Shown: one piece after another, positions 60,952 through 64,000 of the stretch
Layout: every line of letters begins with the position of its first letter
How positions within the stretch are numbered: the stretch's first letter is position 1
Assembly (NCBI GenBank): GCA_011503125.2
Contig: WWBZ02000040.1
Location: 3,534,001-3,598,000 of the forward strand
Length of the DNA: 64,000 bases
DNA from: Botryosphaeria dothidea
Taxonomy: Eukaryota; Ascomycota; Dothideomycetes; Botryosphaeriales; Botryosphaeriaceae
Reading direction: 5' to 3'
The notes under the pieces: model-generated
Database searches by the model: none
Seen by the model: only the letters and a program-made list of their open reading frames with translations
Told to the model about the DNA's origin: nothing
Translations under genes and position numbers: made by a program

Positions 60952-61464
60952 GATCACTCCTCACATTATTTTGCGCATGCAATCGTAAGGTGGAGGATTT
61001 TTAGCAGCGCGCTGATTCCGAAGGGCAGAAAATCCGAAAAGCTTTGGGGGTGGCTGGGCGGGCAGTTGGGCGGAGAGCTTCGAGATGGCACCTGCTTGTT
61101 GTTTGTGGAGGCTGGCCGAGGTCTGGGGAAGGACTAATTAGTAGTTGCCGGGTCAGGCCCTCGCGGCAGCAATACTAAAAGCGGCCAAGTTCTTTTTTCG
61201 GCCTCGCGCACGGTTCAGGAACATGCCGCAGATCGCGAGCCGATGCGTCACCGGCCGTCCCGCATCGCATTTTTTGAGCTTCAACACAACACTGCGGCCG
61301 CCAACCCTGACTCTTCTCCGCCGCACCGGCTGCGGTCGACCTCGCCCACCCAACTGCACCAACCACAACCATCGACTGTACTTGTGTCCGCGGCACCTCC
61401 CCGTCTTGGCCAACGAAGCGCACTAAATTATCAAATTCCCGCCGCGGGGCTGTGACTCGACACC
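60952..61464. promoter_or_regulatory. divergent promoter, PEX22-like and eIF2B gamma genes
   Basis: 513 bases between head-to-head genes. Pyrimidine-rich before the plus-strand ATG. No clear TATA box. Confidence 0.5.
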
Positions 61465-63322
61465 ATGCCGCACGCAAACATGCCCGCGCCAGGCTTTCAG
61501 GCTCTGATCCTTTGTGGACCCGGTGTCTCCTTGGACACTTTCACATCTAGCCCGAAGGACTTCCCTAAAGCCCTGGTACCTATCGCCAACCGCCCCATGG
61601 TTTGGTATCCGCTCGAGTGGTGCTACCGTATGGGAATCACGAGTATGTAATTGTATGTCGGTGCGGGTCATTCTGAGGATCTCTGACAATAATACCCTGC
61701 AGATATCACCTTGGTCACGCCCCCGGAATCCGCCGAAGCTCTCGAAGCTGCCCTGTCACAGAATCCTCATTTGACCTCTCTGCCCTCGCCGAAACCTGAC
61801 ATCCTTGCACCGGAGGACTTGACACAAACTACGGGCACTGGAGAGCTTTTCAGGTTAAAAGAGGTTCAGGATATCATCGAAGGCGACTTTATTGTTCTCC
61901 CATGCGACTTGGTCTGCGAGCTGGATGGTGCAAGCCTGTTGGAGTCGTGGATGGTCGAGCAAGGCGGTCTCGGAGGAGCAACAGGAGGCAGGCAGAACAA
62001 CCGCTTCATTCCTATGAGCACTGGTGGAGAGAAGAGCGGAAGGAGAGGCGGTCTCGGCGTTTGGTACCAGACGAAGGGGGAGGCTGCCGTGAAGGGTGAA
62101 GAGACAGACTTCATTGCAACCACGCCGCTGCCGAAGCCCGTTGTTCCGCCGCATTCTGGATCACTGCGACCTAGCTTGGCCAACCTGGTCTACTCCATTC
62201 CTACGGATGTTATGAACGACATAACCGAGGAAAGCAAGCATTTCCCTATCAGGCATACGCTTCTTCAAAAACATGGAAGGGTCAGAATGTTGACAACAAC
62301 TCGCGACTCTCACGTATACTTCTTCCCCTACTGGGCATTGGATATGATTAAGAAGAACGAGAAATTCGACACTCTTAGCGATGCCCTCAGCTGGTGGGCC
62401 AAGGCAGGATGGCAATCAGGCTTGGGCGAGAAGCTCGGTCTGCGCGAAATCCTTTGCCCGTCGGAACTCGAGGGCGCCGACGATATCATGGCAGCAAGTG
62501 GAATACTCCAAGATGAAGTTGACGTCGCAGCTCTCAGCACTACTTTCCAAACCAAGATTAGCGATGTAGATTCGCAACCCATCTTCGCGTCAAGAGTAAT
62601 GGATTCGGATAGCCCGTCGGTCTCGGTCACCAGCCCAGACGCAGAGCCCAACGTCGAAGTACCGCCTATTTTCGCTTACGTCCAGCCACGCGAACCTTCT
62701 GCTCCCTTCATCCGTCGTGTCGATACGGCAGCACTCCTTCTCAACGTCTCGCTGCGTCTTGCCAAGCTGCCCTCTATCGAGGAAGCCGGCAGGAATGCAG
62801 CCTCGCCTTTCGCCCACTCCTCTAAGATTGCGCATCCCGACAGCGTGCCTAAGAAGTGCCGCGTCGAGGCTGAGAATAGTCTGGTTGCCGAGAACGTCAT
62901 CATCGAGGAGAAGTGCAATATCAAGGAGTCGGTCATTGGTGCCAACTGCAAAATCGGCACTGGCGCGCGTCTTCAGCGCTGCTTGCTGATGGACGGTGCG
63001 GAAGTTGGTGAGAACTGCCAGCTCACTGGCTGTATCCTGGGCCGAAGGTGCAAGATTGAGGGCGGACCGGCTAAGGCGGATGAAAAGACAATTCTGAAGG
63101 ATTGTGAGGTTCAGGAGGGTCATATTGTTGAGTGGGGCAGTAAGTTTTAGAAATCCCCTATTCCGGCTAAGGAAAATGCTAACGATCTGTGCAGAGGAGT
63201 GGAAGGACGAGAAGTTCAAGCGATTTGGTGGAGACCTGGAGGGTGAAGAGGACGATGCGTTTGGAGATGGCGAAGTTATGGATGATCTGATGCCCGAGCA
63301 CCCCGGTGACTCTCTGCGCTGA
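61465..63322 (+). CDS. gcd1: translation initiation factor eIF2B subunit gamma (GCD1 type)
   Basis: Catalytic-subcomplex member of eIF2B, the guanine-nucleotide exchange factor of eIF2; cytosolic and a target of the integrated stress response. Exons are 61465-61642, 61703-63139 and 63195-63322; 580 residues. The N-terminal nucleotidyltransferase-like domain begins FQALILCGPG and continues FPKALVPIANRPMVWYPLEW and EGDFIVLPCDLVCELDG. A fungal-type insert follows. The C-terminal left-handed beta-helix shows hexapeptide-like repeats, ENSLVAENVIIEEKCNIKES, VIGANCKIGTGARLQRCLLM and LTGCILGRRCKIEGG. The acidic end (FGGDLEGEEDDAFGDGEVMD) is typical. The glycine loop is CGPG rather than LxAGxG, as expected for a non-catalytic gamma subunit. 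Confidence 0.95.
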
Positions 63323-64000
63323 AAGCAGAGTGTGTTAGGCGTTAGGAAAAGAATTTTGGAGGTAGAGCGGAGCAGATATGTATTCAGAGTAGAGGATCTC
63401 ACGCTATAGCGCGAAAGGCTGGTCTGAGGAAAGACAACATAACGTTAAAACGTGTTATAAAAGGGGAAAAAAAGATATTAAGCCGCCCAAGCCTACGGAG
63501 CGTTCCAACTGACGTGCAGAGCTCATACACGCCAGCCAGTCAACTCTGTCGACTTGCCAAAGACTAATAGTTCGTCCCCAAGCAGAGCAGTCCAATTGTG
63601 ATCGCGCCGCGACTGTCTCGTAGTCGTGTACCTAAGGGGGCTTACACACGTGGCTGATAACTTGTCCGGTCAGGCTGGCTAGGGGTCTCAGCACCCCCGG
63701 ACTCTCTGTTGCCAACAATTTGTTATGGATGTGATGGGGGTGAGGCGAAGGAGTTGTCTGTGGAGTGGAGATTGGATGATGATCGGAAATTTGGTGCAGT
63801 GGCGCGGCAGGGTGAACATGAACAGATTGACGTACATTTCACTTCTCCGATATATGCTAGACGGCATCAAGAGGGAGCGCGGATCGAACTTCGACCAATA
63901 CATACTTCGGTGGAGAAGTAATGGCATGGAAAGCAGATTCTGATATACTCAGGCCTGAGAGCATGTTAACTTGTTAATTGCCGCTGGCTGGGTACTCTTT
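63323..64000. other. intergenic, to window end
   Basis: 3' flank of the eIF2B gamma gene. Short frames between 63709 and 63943 are not protein-like. Nothing recognised. Confidence 0.6.

Overview
The window is nuclear DNA of a filamentous ascomycete (Pezizomycotina; Dothideomycetes is a guess from protein style only). The evidence is: genes interrupted by short introns of about 48-104 bases with GT...AG borders and CTRAY-like branch sites; 5' leaders rich in pyrimidines; no operons; and fungus-specific families, namely the cell-wall-integrity MAP kinase MpkA/Slt2, a fused CnxABC molybdopterin protein, DHA1 drug transporters and a heme-thiolate peroxygenase. I joined exons by hand using reading frame, splice signals and protein similarity recalled from the families. 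Coordinates of spliced genes are genomic spans from start codon to stop codon; exons are given in the evidence.

Layout. 1-3 kb: 3' part of a 4-coumarate-CoA-ligase-like enzyme ending in a peroxisomal AKL signal, then an NAD-dependent epimerase. 3.4-13 kb: a cell-surface block made of a GPI-anchored repeat protein, a head-to-head aspartyl-peptidase-like membrane protein that lacks its first catalytic Asp, and the MpkA kinase. 13-23 kb: a small hydrophilic protein, a GMC oxidoreductase and the very long CnxABC gene. 24-33 kb: a small secreted protein, a peroxygenase, a gene-poor stretch with two doubtful small genes, and a patatin lipase with a C-terminal zinc finger. 33-45 kb: DHA1 transporter, adenosine kinase, an EST1/SMG7 protein, a ZNF511-like zinc-finger protein and a second DHA1 transporter. 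46-53 kb: lineage-type proteins, including a divergent pair that shares a Cys/His framework, a three-helix membrane protein, and a nitrilase. 53-64 kb: a SAC-domain phosphoinositide phosphatase, a class II aldolase/adducin protein, a PEX22-like protein and eIF2B gamma.

The genes are mostly independent housekeeping and secondary functions. The surface block at 3-13 kb is the only group with an obvious shared theme (cell wall). The observations I rate highest are: the CnxABC internal intron, whose 5' splice site overlaps a Gly-Gly-stop, so that intron retention would give a free MOCS1A-type protein with its C-terminal double glycine; the divergent PCGANC paralogue pair; and five apparent single-base insertions that break three genes between 42 and 53 kb, which look like homopolymer errors in the sequence rather than decay.
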